Source: Cristatella mucedo
Lineage: Eukaryota > Bryozoa > Phylactolaemata > Cristatellidae
Length of the DNA: 64,000 bases
NCBI GenBank assembly: GCA_009760855.2
Contig: WPIO01000031.1
Coordinates: 1,259,001-1,323,000, forward strand
Direction of reading: 5' to 3'
Shown here: in pieces, positions 48,322 to 58,934 of the stretch
Layout of the letters: the number at the start of each line of letters is the position of its first letter
Numbering within the stretch: the first letter of the stretch is position 1
Notes under the pieces: generated by a model
The model's database searches: none
What the model was told of the DNA's origin: nothing
The model's input: the letters and a program-made list of their open reading frames with translations, nothing else
Translations under genes and position numbers: made by a program

Positions 48322-48398
48322 GTACGCCGCCTAGAAAGAGATTGAGTTCTCTGAGGGCGCTTTATCGAGTGCATTATTATTAATAATATTATATTAGC
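48322..48398 (+). mobile_element. LINE family A 3' end remnant inside the module array
   Basis: Only the terminal piece is present (CGCCTAGAAAGAGATTGAGT, CTGAGGGCGCTTTATCGAGT, GCATTATTATTAATAATATT). It sits in the intron between modules 5 and 6 and explains why that intron is longer than the next two. Confidence 0.85.
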
Positions 48399-48493
48399 AC
48401 CTTGTAGCAGCACGCCCCCTCGAAAGGCTAATCAATTTCTCTTCTCTTGACAATCTGATTCTAAGGCATGACAGACAGCTGCTGTGATTTCAG

Positions 48494-48658
48494 ATGTGGT
48501 GCATAAAATGGAAGCAGGACTCGTCCCAGCTAGGCATGTCGCCGAAGGAGCTCGTGTGCCCTCGACGGGATTATTGCAGAGTGACGGGCCTGTCATCTCA
48601 GGTCCTTTTGACGATGGCTCAGGGCAAGAGGATTCATTTGTGGGAGATTGGCCTCCAG
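48494..48658 (+). CDS. Giant gene exon 17: GDWPPG module 6 (55 codons)
   Basis: Acceptor GCTGTGATTTCAG, donor CCAG|GTAAGT, phase 1-1. The peptide starts VVHKMEAGLVPARHV and ends DSFVGDWPPG. It differs from modules 7 and 8 by an SDGPVIS for SDRPVIS change. It is part of the recent triplication. Confidence 0.87.
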
Positions 48659-48904
48659 GTAAGTCACGGCTATCTATGCTACAGTACATACTTGCTTGGT
48701 GCTCCATTCAGTTGCCTTTCAGCAAGCTGTCTTCTTGCAAATGAAGCAACCTGCAAGCTTCAAAAGCTGAATCCGGGCTTATACCCACGAAGGCCATCTC
48801 TTAGCCACTTGTAGCGGCACCCCCCCCCCCTCGAAAGGCTAATCAATTTATCTTCTCTTGACAATCTGATTCCAAGGCATGACAGACAGCTGCTACGATT
48901 TCAG

Positions 48905-49069
48905 ATGTGGTGCACAAAATGGAAGCAGGACTCGTTCCAGCTAGGCATGTCGCCGAAGGAGCTCGTGTGCCCTCGACGGGATTACTGCAGAGTGACAGGC
49001 CTGTCATCTCAGGTCCTTTTGACGATGGCTCAGGGCAAGAGGATTCATTTGTGGGAGATTGGCCTCCAG
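48905..49069 (+). CDS. Giant gene exon 18: GDWPPG module 7 (55 codons)
   Basis: Acceptor TGCTACGATTTCAG, donor CCAG|GTAAGT, phase 1-1. The protein sequence is essentially the same as module 8 and nearly that of module 6, with silent differences. Same order: VVHKMEAGLVPARHV, EGARVPSTG, SDRPVIS, GPFDDGSGQEDS, FVGDWPPG. Confidence 0.87.
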
Positions 49070-49311
49070 GTAAGTCACGGCTATCTATGCTACAGTACAT
49101 ACTTGCTTGGTGCTCCATTCAGTTGCCTTTCAGCAAGCTGTCTTCTTGCAAATGAAGCAACCTGCAAGCGTCAAAAGCTGAATCCGGGCTTATACCCACG
49201 AAGGCCATCTCTTAGCCACTTGTAGCGGCACCCCTCCTCGAAAGGCTAATCAATTTATCTTCTCTTGACAATCTGATTCCAAGGCATGACAGACAGCTGC
49301 TACGATTTCAG

Positions 49312-49476
49312 ATGTGGTGCACAAAATGGAAGCAGGACTCGTTCCAGCTAGGCATGTCGCCGAAGGAGCTCGTGTGCCCTCGACGGGATTACTGCAGAGT
49401 GACAGGCCTGTCATCTCAGGTCCTTTTGACGATGGCTCAGGGCAAGAGGATTCATTTGTGGGAGATTGGCCTCCTG
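49312..49476 (+). CDS. Giant gene exon 19: GDWPPG module 8 (55 codons)
   Basis: Acceptor TGCTACGATTTCAG, donor CCTG|GTAAGT (CCT instead of CCA as the last whole codon), phase 1-1. It encodes the same peptide as module 7. Downstream of the donor the intron diverges from modules 6 and 7, marking the right end of the triplication. Confidence 0.87.
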
Positions 49477-49732
49477 GTAAGTTGCGACTATTTATGCTGC
49501 AGTATAAGCTCGCTCTGCGCTCCATTTTGGTTGCCTTTCAGGAGGCCGTCATCTAGCACATGAAGCATCCTACTGGCCTCGAAAGCTGAATCTGGGCTTG
49601 TACCGACGAAGGCCAGCTGTTAGCCTCTTGTAGCAGCATGCCGTCCCCCCCCCAGAAGTGCTAACTAATTTCACTTCTCCTGACAATCAGAGTCCAATTC
49701 GTGACTGGCAGCTGCTGTGATTTCAAATACAG

Positions 49733-49891
49733 TGCGGCAAATTGAAGAAGGACTTATTCCAGCACCACAACTCCTCAAAGGAGCTAGAGGGCCCTCGACG
49801 GAATTATTAGAGGTTGACAGGCCAGTAGCCTCGGGCCCGTTTGACGATGGCTCTGAGCAAGATGATTCATTTATGGGAAACTGGCCTCCAG
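49733..49891 (+). CDS. Giant gene exon 20: GDWPPG module 9 with shifted acceptor (53 codons)
   Basis: Donor CCAG|GTAAGT. As in module 4, the usual acceptor GATTTCAG is lost (GATTTCAA) and AATACAG six bases on gives an in-phase substitute. Peptide: RQIEEGLIPAPQLL, GARGPSTELLEV, SGPFDDGSEQDDS and the altered end FMGNWPPG. The shared acceptor change suggests modules 4 and 9 descend from one ancestral unit. Confidence 0.75.
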
Positions 49892-50029
49892 GTAAGTCGC
49901 AGCTATAAATAGTAGGAGCTTTATCTAGGTCTATTTCTACATTCTGAGGAAGCTCTTTTGGCTTTCGGTGCCCTTAATCTGGTGATAGTCACTACCTTAT
50001 AGGTCTTGGTAGTTGATGTCCATGTCTAT

Positions 50030-50216
50030 GTTTAACCGCACTTGCATGCTGACCCTGTGCATGTCACCCCTAAATATGTTATTCATGTTGTTTATCAAGC
50101 ATGATATTAATCACCATTCAGTAGCATTTCCCTTTGCAGCAAATGTAAAGCGCCTAGAAATAGATTGAGTAATCTGAGGGTGCTTTATCAAGTGCATTAT
50201 TATTATTATCATTATT
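50030..50216 (+). mobile_element. LINE family A 3' UTR fragment
   Basis: ACTTGCATGCTGACCCTGTG through GCGCCTAGAAATAGATTGAG, TTTATCAAGTGCATTATTAT and an ATT/ATC tail. There is no coding part. Confidence 0.88.
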
Positions 50217-51118
50217 ATATATCTCCGTCTGTAACTTTACTAACCCATAAAGACTATGTGGGTGCTACACAGAAGAGTTTTGTATAGCACACTCATAGCC
50301 TAAGCGGCTTTCGGTACGCATTCGGTAGAAAACAGACTTTGTCTCACACAACAAAGAGAAAGTGGGAAGCACGGCAGTGTCAGGAGAGCAGTTGAGGTAG
50401 TGAGTAGCATGGAAATAGCAGCTCAGGACCGCTGAAAAGAATTAGCCATAGTCGGCAGCACGAGAGTAGATATCGTTGGGTAAGAATCGCGGTAGCGAGT
50501 TCCACAGTCTAGGACCTACAGAGCCAAAGCATCTGTCGCCAACGGTCTTTAAGCGGAGGAATGGAACAGCTAATTTATAGTCCATACAATACCTGAGTGT
50601 ACGAGAAGGCTGAAACTGGAGCTGCAGTTTAGCTAAGTGTGGAGGAGCCAAGTCGTGGTGGGCCTTGTGGGTCAGCATAAGAACTTTTCTCTGTATGCGT
50701 TGATCAACCGGCAGCCATCATAGCTCTTTTAGCAAAGGAGGTACGTGCTCAAACCTCTGAGACTTGAAAACTAGCCTTGCAGCCATATTCATAGCCAGCT
50801 GCAGTGGCCTAGTTGCTTATATTGGTAGCCCAGCCAAAAGAGAATTAAAATAATCAAGCCGAGACAGAACTAAGGAGCTAGTTAAGTATTTTGCAAGCCA
50901 TGGCGGAAGACAGCTCCTTATCTTAGATAGGGATTGGATGTGACGGCTAGCTGTAGAAGCAGTCTTCTGAATGAAACTTTTAAAATTTAGGCTGCTATCG
51001 GAAAAGACACCTAAATTTCGAGCGCGTGGTGATAGTTGATCTCCAGTGATTCCCAGAATATCAGGAAACTTAAAAGTAGGCCATTCCAACAGGCAACCCA
51101 GGCAATTTACGCAGACAA
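50217..51118 (-). mobile_element. LINE family B, 5'-truncated
   Basis: On the minus strand it encodes the C-terminal end of the reverse transcriptase ORF: NLGVFSDSSLNFKSFIQKTA, SKIRSCLPPWLAKYLTSS, LVLSRLDYFNSLLAGLPI, then a frameshift, and AVPFLRLKTVGDRCFGSVGP, followed by the 3' UTR ending at 50217. It is collinear with the end of the long copy at 59.1-60.0 kb. It abuts a family A tail on the left and another family A piece on the right. Confidence 0.88.
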
Positions 51119-51154
51119 GCTAGCTGTCTTCATCATGTAGAGAGCTCCAGCACC

Positions 51155-51549
51155 CGATTGTTTAAATCCTTTGGAGACCGTGCATTTAGTTCATATGCTC
51201 CCAAAGCTTGGAACTCCCTCCCGACCTGCATCAGAACATCCCCTGACCTGACCACATTTAAAAGGAACTTAAAAACACACCTATTTAGGACAGCATTTAG
51301 TGGGTTCCTGTGATTCCTCCTTCTCGTGCTTATGCGTGCTGACACTGTGCATGCTGCCACTAACCACATTTGCATGCTGACCCTGTGCATGTCACCCCTA
51401 ACCATGTTATTCATTTCGTTTGTTTTTCAAGCATGATTTTACTTACCATTTAATTACACTTCACTTTACAGCAAAAGTAAAGCGCCTAGAGAGATATTGA
51501 GTTCTCTGAGGACGCTTTATCAAGTGAATTATTAATATTATTATTATTG
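51155..51549 (+). mobile_element. LINE family A, short 3' end
   Basis: Encodes only the ORF end (AFSSYAPKAWNSLPTCIRTS equivalent, with changes). The 3' UTR and a tail of ATTATTATT follow near 51530-51549. Confidence 0.88.
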
Positions 51550-52554
51550 TTCCCAGCGAGAAGATTCCATGAAGTAATAAGGCCCACCAAATAGGGTATC
51601 AGGTTATGGGCTGCTTAATCCGGGTCAAGCGTAGATGGAAATTAATTGCTCGTCGAAAAGCTTCTGAGTGTTTTAAAATCCCTCGCCATCGGCGTATGAA
51701 TTCCATTGAGCTTTTCCTTAGCATTTGAGGGCTGAGATTGCTATTTCCTGGACCTTATCAGGAATTTTCTATTAACTTGCCACCATTAGGTTGCTGTTCT
51801 TTAATGTAATAATGTAAAGCCAAACGTAGCCACCATGTGCTAGTGATGAACATTTAGTTTTGGCATCACTGATTTTTTTAAATGGCATCTCATAATTTGT
51901 TTGCCATCCACCATTTTGGATTTCGTTTTCCTACATTTATGGCTATCGCGCATAGCGTCCCACAGGAGGTGAGATAAGCTTGGCTCGTAGATCCCGCACT
52001 CCTTTTGAAATTGTAGCCATAAGTTATTGACAGCATCCTGTCTTTTGTAGACATTTCGTAATTCATCCATCACTCACAGGCGTGTGTGTGCAACGTCATG
52101 CTTAATCGCCACACAAACAATTACACTCGATTACTAATTTTTTCGCATCAAGTACTAATGATATGCTTCAGTTTTGAATGTATCTCTCCTGAAAATGAGC
52201 CTGTAAAAAAATTGCTGCCGGCACTTAGTGGTTTAGCCTAATAATAAGTCTACAGTGTGCGTTCCCACAAATGGCTGCTGGAAAGTAACTTTTCCAGAAA
52301 GTAAACAGAATAGCTCTTGACTAGTGATATTGGGTGAGAAAAAGATATGACAGCAGTAGAAAATAAATTTTCTTGCCAAAATCGTGATGTTATCTTGGAG
52401 CTTAACGTTGAGCTTGCGTGTAGATTGCTATCACTAGTCACTGAAAGTTACAGGATTTACCCAAATTACCTGTCCAAGCAGTTGAGCAAGAAAAATTGAC
52501 TGCTGTTGTCTTCATCAGCTTGTATAATATGTTAATAATAAATATTAATCTATA

Positions 52555-52555
<1 letters not shown>

Positions 52556-52592
<37 letters not shown>
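52556..52592. repeat. (TA)n microsatellite
   Basis: About 35 bp of alternating TA between AATATATATA and ATATAATATG. Confidence 0.95.
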
Positions 52593-52594
<2 letters not shown>

Positions 52595-53739
52595 GTTATT
52601 ATATTGATAAAAATCCAAGTGATCTTCTGATATACTAATACTCCCGGGTGCCAGGTAGCAGCATTCACCTGGTGAGGGCGCTCAATCCACGGTGGCTAGA
52701 TTTTCTACACCTTTAGCTGCGTTCTTCGGCTCTGCAAGGGCAGCTTTTGTGTCACTTTATCTGAGACCTCGTCTGCTAAATGATAACAAAGCTCACCGTG
52801 AATAAAATTTCGATAGCTTTCTGCTTTCTTTTATTTTTTCCTCTTCATTAAATAGAAGCAGCCATCAATCATTTTTTTTTTTTTTTATTTATTTAGTAGA
52901 TCATTTTAGGTCCGGAGCAATAAATATACTCCTAGCCAGCCAATCAAAGTTGTGTGATAGAAGCTCTTATGAATGACAATTTTACAGCGATGTAAGCGTC
53001 CTCTGACCAAACTCATCGGCTGCTTTTACAAAAACTGCCTTAAATAAAATTATTTACTATATTTATAAAATAAATAAGAAATATAGCAAACATGGGAACT
53101 AACATTATCAGTTAATTCCTGTCGATCTAGTACTAGGATTCCTTGCAATGCACGGCCAATATATTCACTTACACGGTGATTCTTAGAAGTTAATTCATTT
53201 ACAATATTTCTTCTGGATCAATCATTCAGTATTTCATTCAGAGAGATTTTATTTTTCTCAAATGCTCTATTTGCATTTTTAAAACTATAAACCATATATT
53301 ATTTTCTTAAATTAAAAAGGTTTTCAAAAGCTAAAGATTTTCATACCTCTAGTACCTTCTTTAATTTCAAAAGTTTGCATTTCACCAATTAGCAGAATTT
53401 CATAATACATCTTTATTTCATAATTTATCTTTAGACATCTGAACGCTGAAGCTGATGAGACATACCGCAGGCCGTTCATGCATATATTTAAAATATTTTA
53501 AGCTCTCCCTATTTTAAATTGGCTGTCCCATTGTCGAAGTCAGATTCAGCAGCTTACATTTTGACAACAACAGCAATATTTGGTTTCCATATGCTAGTTC
53601 TTCGGTGTCTCCACCTATCATTTTTTTTTTAGAACCCTACTACGATCTCAAACTTGTAAACTGGCATTTATTGTGCAGTGGCCTCATGCTGTTTAATCGA
53701 ACGTGTGACTTTTAATGTCACGTGTTCCCCAATTTTTAG

Positions 53740-53943
53740 TAATTGCACAAGGAAGAAAACCGGCTGCAAGTCCTATTACTACCAGTCAAATGAGGCTACG
53801 CGATGTAGGTCGGACAACATCGACACGACTCGGGGAAATGAATCGCAGACCTTCAACTTCTTCAGGTGGAGAAATTCTGGTAACGTTGGATGACATTGAA
53901 AACCATGCACTGCAAGATTCATTCGCTGGAGACTGGCCTTCAA
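53740..53943 (+). CDS. Giant gene exon 21 (68 codons), diverged GDWP module
   Basis: Acceptor CCCCAATTTTTAG and donor TCAA|GTAGGT give phase 1 at both ends. The first part is Arg/Ser/Thr rich (TTSQMRLRDVGRTT, STSSGGEILVTLDDIEN) and differs from the tandem modules. The end, ALQDSFAGDWPSS, keeps the module signature, so the exon is a distant relative. The antisense frame is a shadow. Confidence 0.75.
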
Positions 53944-55607
53944 GTAGGTTGCAATGTATTGGTCAAGCCATGCTTCCACATGAATCACCTCGCGGCGCTT
54001 GTCGTAACAGGTTACTTTGCAATCACCTCTTCTGCTGCATTTTTCTGTGTTTTTTATACTCGGTTTGCAAGCTCAGGTAAGTTTTACAGGAAATTTCGAA
54101 TACACTTTTGATTTTCTTTAGTACAGCTGCAGGTTTCTTAGCACTTACTGCTAGCTCAGCACATACGATTAGTAGCCTTCCTCGTTCTTTCCTCCCCGCG
54201 CTAGAGAGCGGCCTCAGTGACTCCCGGTTCGGTATGGACCTTTACCTAGTTTCTCCGCAATAGCTTCGGGTATTCCGCTGCTATCTCCGCTGTGACTATT
54301 TATGAGCTTTTCCTTGGATATGCTACACAAAACCGGACCTGCTTAGCATAATATGAGATGTCGCCATTAGTCGATACCTACCGGCGTGCCTTCTTCAGCG
54401 GGTCAGTGAGAACCTTCCTGCATCCTGTGTTCGCCCTATCAACAGCTCGGCTATCAAACCTACGACCCGTAAGTTTAAAGCGCAGAATAGTACTCGTTGT
54501 GGTAGTAGCTCGCCTGCTGTCCCTCAGCATGTTGTGAAACGTCGACCGGCGGCTGTTACTGTGGTCCAATTCAAATTCGAAGGGCCCTCGTCTGCCGGGC
54601 CAGATGCACGCCAACGTAAATACATGCCACTTCATCGCCGTCGCTCAGTTGTTGGACAGCCTCTTAAATTACGCCTACTAAGCGTCCGCTCGCTAAAAAC
54701 CAAGGGGTTACTTATCTGCGATCAGGTGGCCCAGGAGAAGCTGGATGCATTTCTGCTTACCGAAACTGGGACGACGCATTGTTCCAGTAGCTGTATATCC
54801 GAGACCACCCCACCCGGGTTCTCAGTCTATCAGTCCATGCGTTCTGACAAGGCTGGTGGCGGGTGTTGTGTGACGGTGTCTCCAGAGGCGGCTGTTCTAG
54901 TGGGAGTCTCACGGAGACAGAGCGGACGCACGTTCGTGGTAAACGAGACTCTGCTTTATTCCTCTCAACGGGCACATATATGAGAGTCCGATCGATCGCG
55001 ACTGCGGCACAAAATATAACATGCATTAGTGGCCTGACGCTGCGCTGCACTGGTGGCTTGGCTGTTGGCCACAGGTGAGGCCTGTGCATTTGTGTCGGGC
55101 GCCTCGCTATTTACTGCCGAAGCCTCAGGCACACACCACGCTGGGTTGCAGCTGTTATTCGTGAATCGTTTGGCCATATATAAGGTGTGCAGTTTTTTCG
55201 CATGGGCCATCGTTTGAATCAGTTGCAATCAGGTCTTTATCCGAGACGATGCCTCTCATTGTTGTGATATACCGACCTCCTTCTGGCTGTCTAAACTTGT
55301 TTATAGAGGAGTTTTCAGAGCTCCTCACAAAAATATGTGTGTGTGACAGGCCGTTACTGATTGCTGGAGACTTCAATATTCACGTTGACAACCTTAGCAA
55401 CAGCCGGGTCCGCTCATTTCTTGACTTTCTGGAGAATTTTGGTTTGGTCCAACATGTTAAGCATACCACCCACGTCGGTGGCCATGTTCTAGATCTTGTG
55501 ATCACCAAGGACGTTCTCCCCACCTTGACCTTGTGTGCCTGCTGACCCTCTCAGAACATTGCTCGGTCTCGTTTACTGTTCCTGCTCTCTTGTACGTACA
55601 GGGTAGC

Positions 55608-56176
55608 AATAATAATAATAATAATGCACTTGATAAAGCACCCTCAGTGAACTCAATCTCTTTCTAGGTGCTTTACATTTGCTGCAAAGGGAAGCGCGAT
55701 TGAATGGTGAGTAGCATCATGCTTGATAAACAACATGAATAACATGGTTAGGGATGGCATGCACAGTGTTAGCATGCCAATGTGGTTAGTGGCAGCATGC
55801 ACAGTGTCAGCACCCATAAGCACATGAAGGATGAATCACAGGGACCCACTAAATGTTGTCTTAAATAGGTGTGTGTTTTAAGTTCTTTTTAAATGCGGTC
55901 AGATCAGGTGATGTTCTGAGCAAGTTGGGAGGGTGTTCCAGGCTTTGGGAGCATACGAACTAAATGCAGGCTCTCCAAAGGATTTGAGGTTTGTACGAGG
56001 TATTGGTAGAGTGTTGGATTCCGAAAATCGAGTGGTACGATGCTTGGCCTGGTGGTGGAGTAGATCTGAGAGATAGGCTAGAGCCAAAGAATTAAGTGAC
56101 CTAAACGTGAGCGACAAAACCTTGAATTCAATCCATTGCTTGACTGGTAGCCGGTGCTGGTCGGCAAGAAGTGGGT
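55608..56176 (-). mobile_element. LINE family A, insertion 1 into family B
   Basis: The ATT tail appears as AATAATAATAATAATAAT at 55608-55625, then the family 3' UTR and a C-terminal coding part (DLLHHQAKHRTTRFSESNTL, PRTNLKSFGEPAFSSYAPKA) in antisense. It sits between the endonuclease end and the linker of the family B element, which resumes at about 56.18 kb. Confidence 0.88.
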
Positions 56177-56730
56177 AATGTTGAACTTGTCAAGCGACGT
56201 AACTTACAAAGCATTAACATGGACAAATTTTGAAATCTGTTTGCTGTGCAGGTCTTCTTGATCTGCATTCAGACTCGACCGGCAGCCTCGATACCCTCAC
56301 TGACGCAGTGAACATGGCACTCAGGAGTGCTCTTGACAAGTATGCTCATGTTCATTCTATCCGTGTACAGATTCGTGGAAATTCCTTTCAATTTACAAAA
56401 AAACTTCTAAACATGCACCGGGTTAAGCCAAGGCTTGAACGTGGTCTTAACAAATCGGGAACTGATTCAGATCTAGTCAATCTCAAGGACTTCCTTCGAG
56501 TTTACACCCGGAAGCTTAAAAAATCAGAGCTTTTTTCATTTGAAAGCTGAATTATTGCCAGTCGGATCCTAAACAAATTTACAAGACAGTAAACTATTTA
56601 CTGACCAATTCTGAGAGGTCTGACTTCCCAGATATTAATGTCTCAACCGAAACGTTTTCAGCATCCTTTACTGAAAAATCGTGCAGATTCGTGCCTCCAT
56701 CAAGCCCCCGTCGATTAAAGCAATTGCGGA

Positions 56731-57564
56731 ATAATAATAATATTAATAATAATAATACACTTGATAAAGCGCCCGTAGAGAACTCCATCTCTTTCTAGGC
56801 GCTTTACATTTCCTGCAAAGGGAAGCGCGATTGAATGGTGAGTAATATCATGCTTGATAAACAAGAATAACATGGTTAGGGGTGACATGCACAGGGTCAG
56901 CATGCAAATGTGGTTAGTGGCAGCATGCAGTGTCAGCACGCCAAAGCACACGAAGGATGAATCACAAGGAACTACTGAATGCTGTCCTAAATAGGTGTGT
57001 TTTAAGTTCTTTTTGAATGTGGTCAAGCTAGGGGTGTCCTGACGAAAGTCGGAAGTGATTTCCAGGCTTTGGGAGCATACGAACTAAATTCTCGGTCCCC
57101 AAAGGATTTGAGGCTTGTACGAGGTATTGCTAAACTGTTGGATTCCGAAAAGCGGGTTGTACGTTGCTTGGCATGGTGGGGCAATAGATCTGAGAGATAG
57201 GCTGGAGCCACAGAAAGAAGTGACCTAAAAGTGAGCGACAAGAACTTTATGTCGATCCGTTGCTGGACTGGTAGCCAGTGCAGATTGGCGAGAAAGGGTG
57301 TGATGTGGCAACTGCGACGCTCGCGACAGAAAAGCCTAGCTGCGGAGTTTTGCACCATCTGTAATCGCCTGATTGCACATGCTGGTAGGCCAGCAAGCAG
57401 TGAGTTACAGAAATCTAGACTAGATGTTACAAATGCATGGACCAACTTATACGTGGTATCCTTATCAAAACAAGCCCGAATTTGAGCAATGTTATGTAGC
57501 TGAAAGTAGGCAGACTTGACTGTGGAGCTGATGAGGTCGTCTAACAAGAGGTCACTTTGGAACA
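56731..57564 (-). mobile_element. LINE family A, insertion 2 into family B
   Basis: Antisense copy with its tail at 56731-56758. Its ORF end reads through from FQSDLLLDDLISSTVKSAYF to SLAIPRTSLKSFGDREFSSY with no stop over about 180 codons, which makes it one of the better preserved copies, though 5'-truncated. Family B sequence resumes at about 57565 (ESQPVTFLKRFSEV). Confidence 0.9.
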
Positions 57565-58257
57565 TGGAATCACAACCTGTGACCTTCCTTAAAAGGTTTT
57601 CCGAGGTTATTGCGTGCGATGTGGCTACCTTAATAAGGTCTAGCAAAAAGAGCTCGTCTCCTGAAGACCCTATACCATCATCTCTGTGGACTTCACTCGC
57701 AGACCAACTTAGCCCTACCATTACCGAGATTGTTAATGCTTCTTTGGGAAAATGGGTTGTATCGAAGTCCTTCAAATCGGCAGTCGTTAGACCTTCCCCT
57801 CAAAAGGTTGAATTAGATACAAAAGGCTTTGCAAACAATCGCCAGTTTTCCTTCTTCTGTTCATTTCCAAGATTTTGTAAAAAAAATTGTTGTTAAGCAA
57901 CTGGTTGAAAGTATTGACAAGAATGAAATGTCAGAAATATTTCAATCATTGATCAGGAGGCAGCACTCCACTGAAACTGCTCTCCTCCGTGTTAACAATG
58001 ACATTCTACGTGGCATTGACGACGAGAAAGTCACTGCCCTTGCTGAGCTAGATCTTTCAGCTGCCTTCGACACAGTTGATCACGATGTTCTACTTGAACG
58101 ATTGAGAACAACGCTCGGTCTGGCATACGAGGCACTGGGGTGATTTAAATTGTACTTGTCTGACCGTGTTCAACCCGTGTCGTGTGGGGGTCATTTCTCA
58201 CACACGAGATGGGTCACCTGTGGAGTCCCTCAAGGGTCCCTACTCGGTCCCTTGCTC

Positions 58258-58934
58258 TTGACTTCAGTAACTCACTGCTTGCTGGCCTACCAGCATGTGC
58301 AATCAGGCGATTACAGATGGTGCAAAACTCTGCAGCTAGGCTTGTCTGTCGTGAGCTTCGCAGTTGCCACATCACACCCCTTCTCTCCAACCTGCACTGG
58401 CTTCCTATCAAGCAACGGATCAACTTCAAGATTCTGTCACTAACCTTTAGGTCACTTCATTCTTTGGCTCCTGCCTCTCTCTCTCAGATCTACTCCCCCA
58501 CCAGGCCAAGCATCGTACCACCCGCTTTTCGGAATCCAACAGTTTGCCAATACCTCGTACAAACCTCAAATCCTTTGGAGATTGTGCATTTAGTTCGTAT
58601 GCTCCCAACGCCTGGAACTCACTCCTACACCCCTAGCTTGACCACGTTTAAAAAGAACTTAAAACACACGTATTTAGGACAGCATTTAGTGATTCCCAGT
58701 GATTCGTCCTTCGTGTGCTTAAGCGTGCTGACACTGTGCATGCTGCCACTAACCACACTTGCATGCTGACCCTGTGCATGTCACCCCTAACCATGTTATT
58801 CATGTTGTTTATCAAGCATGATATTACTCACCATTCAATCGCGTCTCCCTTTGCAGCAAATGTAAAGCGCCTAGAAAGCAATTGAGTTCTCTGAAAGCGC
58901 TTTATCAAGTGCATTAATATTATTATTATTATTG
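58258..58934 (+). mobile_element. LINE family A, insertion 3 into family B
   Basis: A sense copy starting in the DFSNSLLAGLPACAIRRLQM region and running through NSAARLVCRELRSCHITPLL to the 3' UTR and an ATT tail at 58917-58934. It splits the family B reverse transcriptase between the GVPQGSLLGPLL block and the YADD-equivalent block. Joining the host sequence across it restores a collinear LLGPLLF ... YTQPL order. Confidence 0.9.

Larger units (their letters stand above)
48420..49570 (+). repeat. Recent tandem triplication of exon plus intron units
   Basis: Three units of about 407-411 bp (exons at 48494, 48905 and 49312) are nearly identical over the exon, the downstream intron and the upstream element GAAAGGCTAATCAATTT. 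Differences are mostly single bases and the length of a C-run (CCCCCCCCCCTCG near 48821 against CCCCTCCTCG near 49230). Exon and intron similarity are equally high between the neighbouring units, so the duplication is recent. Confidence 0.93.
49892..53739 (+). other. Intron, 3.8 kb
   Basis: Contains family A, family B and family A LINE pieces in a row (50.03-51.55 kb), a TA microsatellite near 52.56 kb and a poly-T run near 52.87 kb. The AT-rich remainder (51.55-52.55 and 52.9-53.74 kb) shows no supported gene. Confidence 0.55.
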
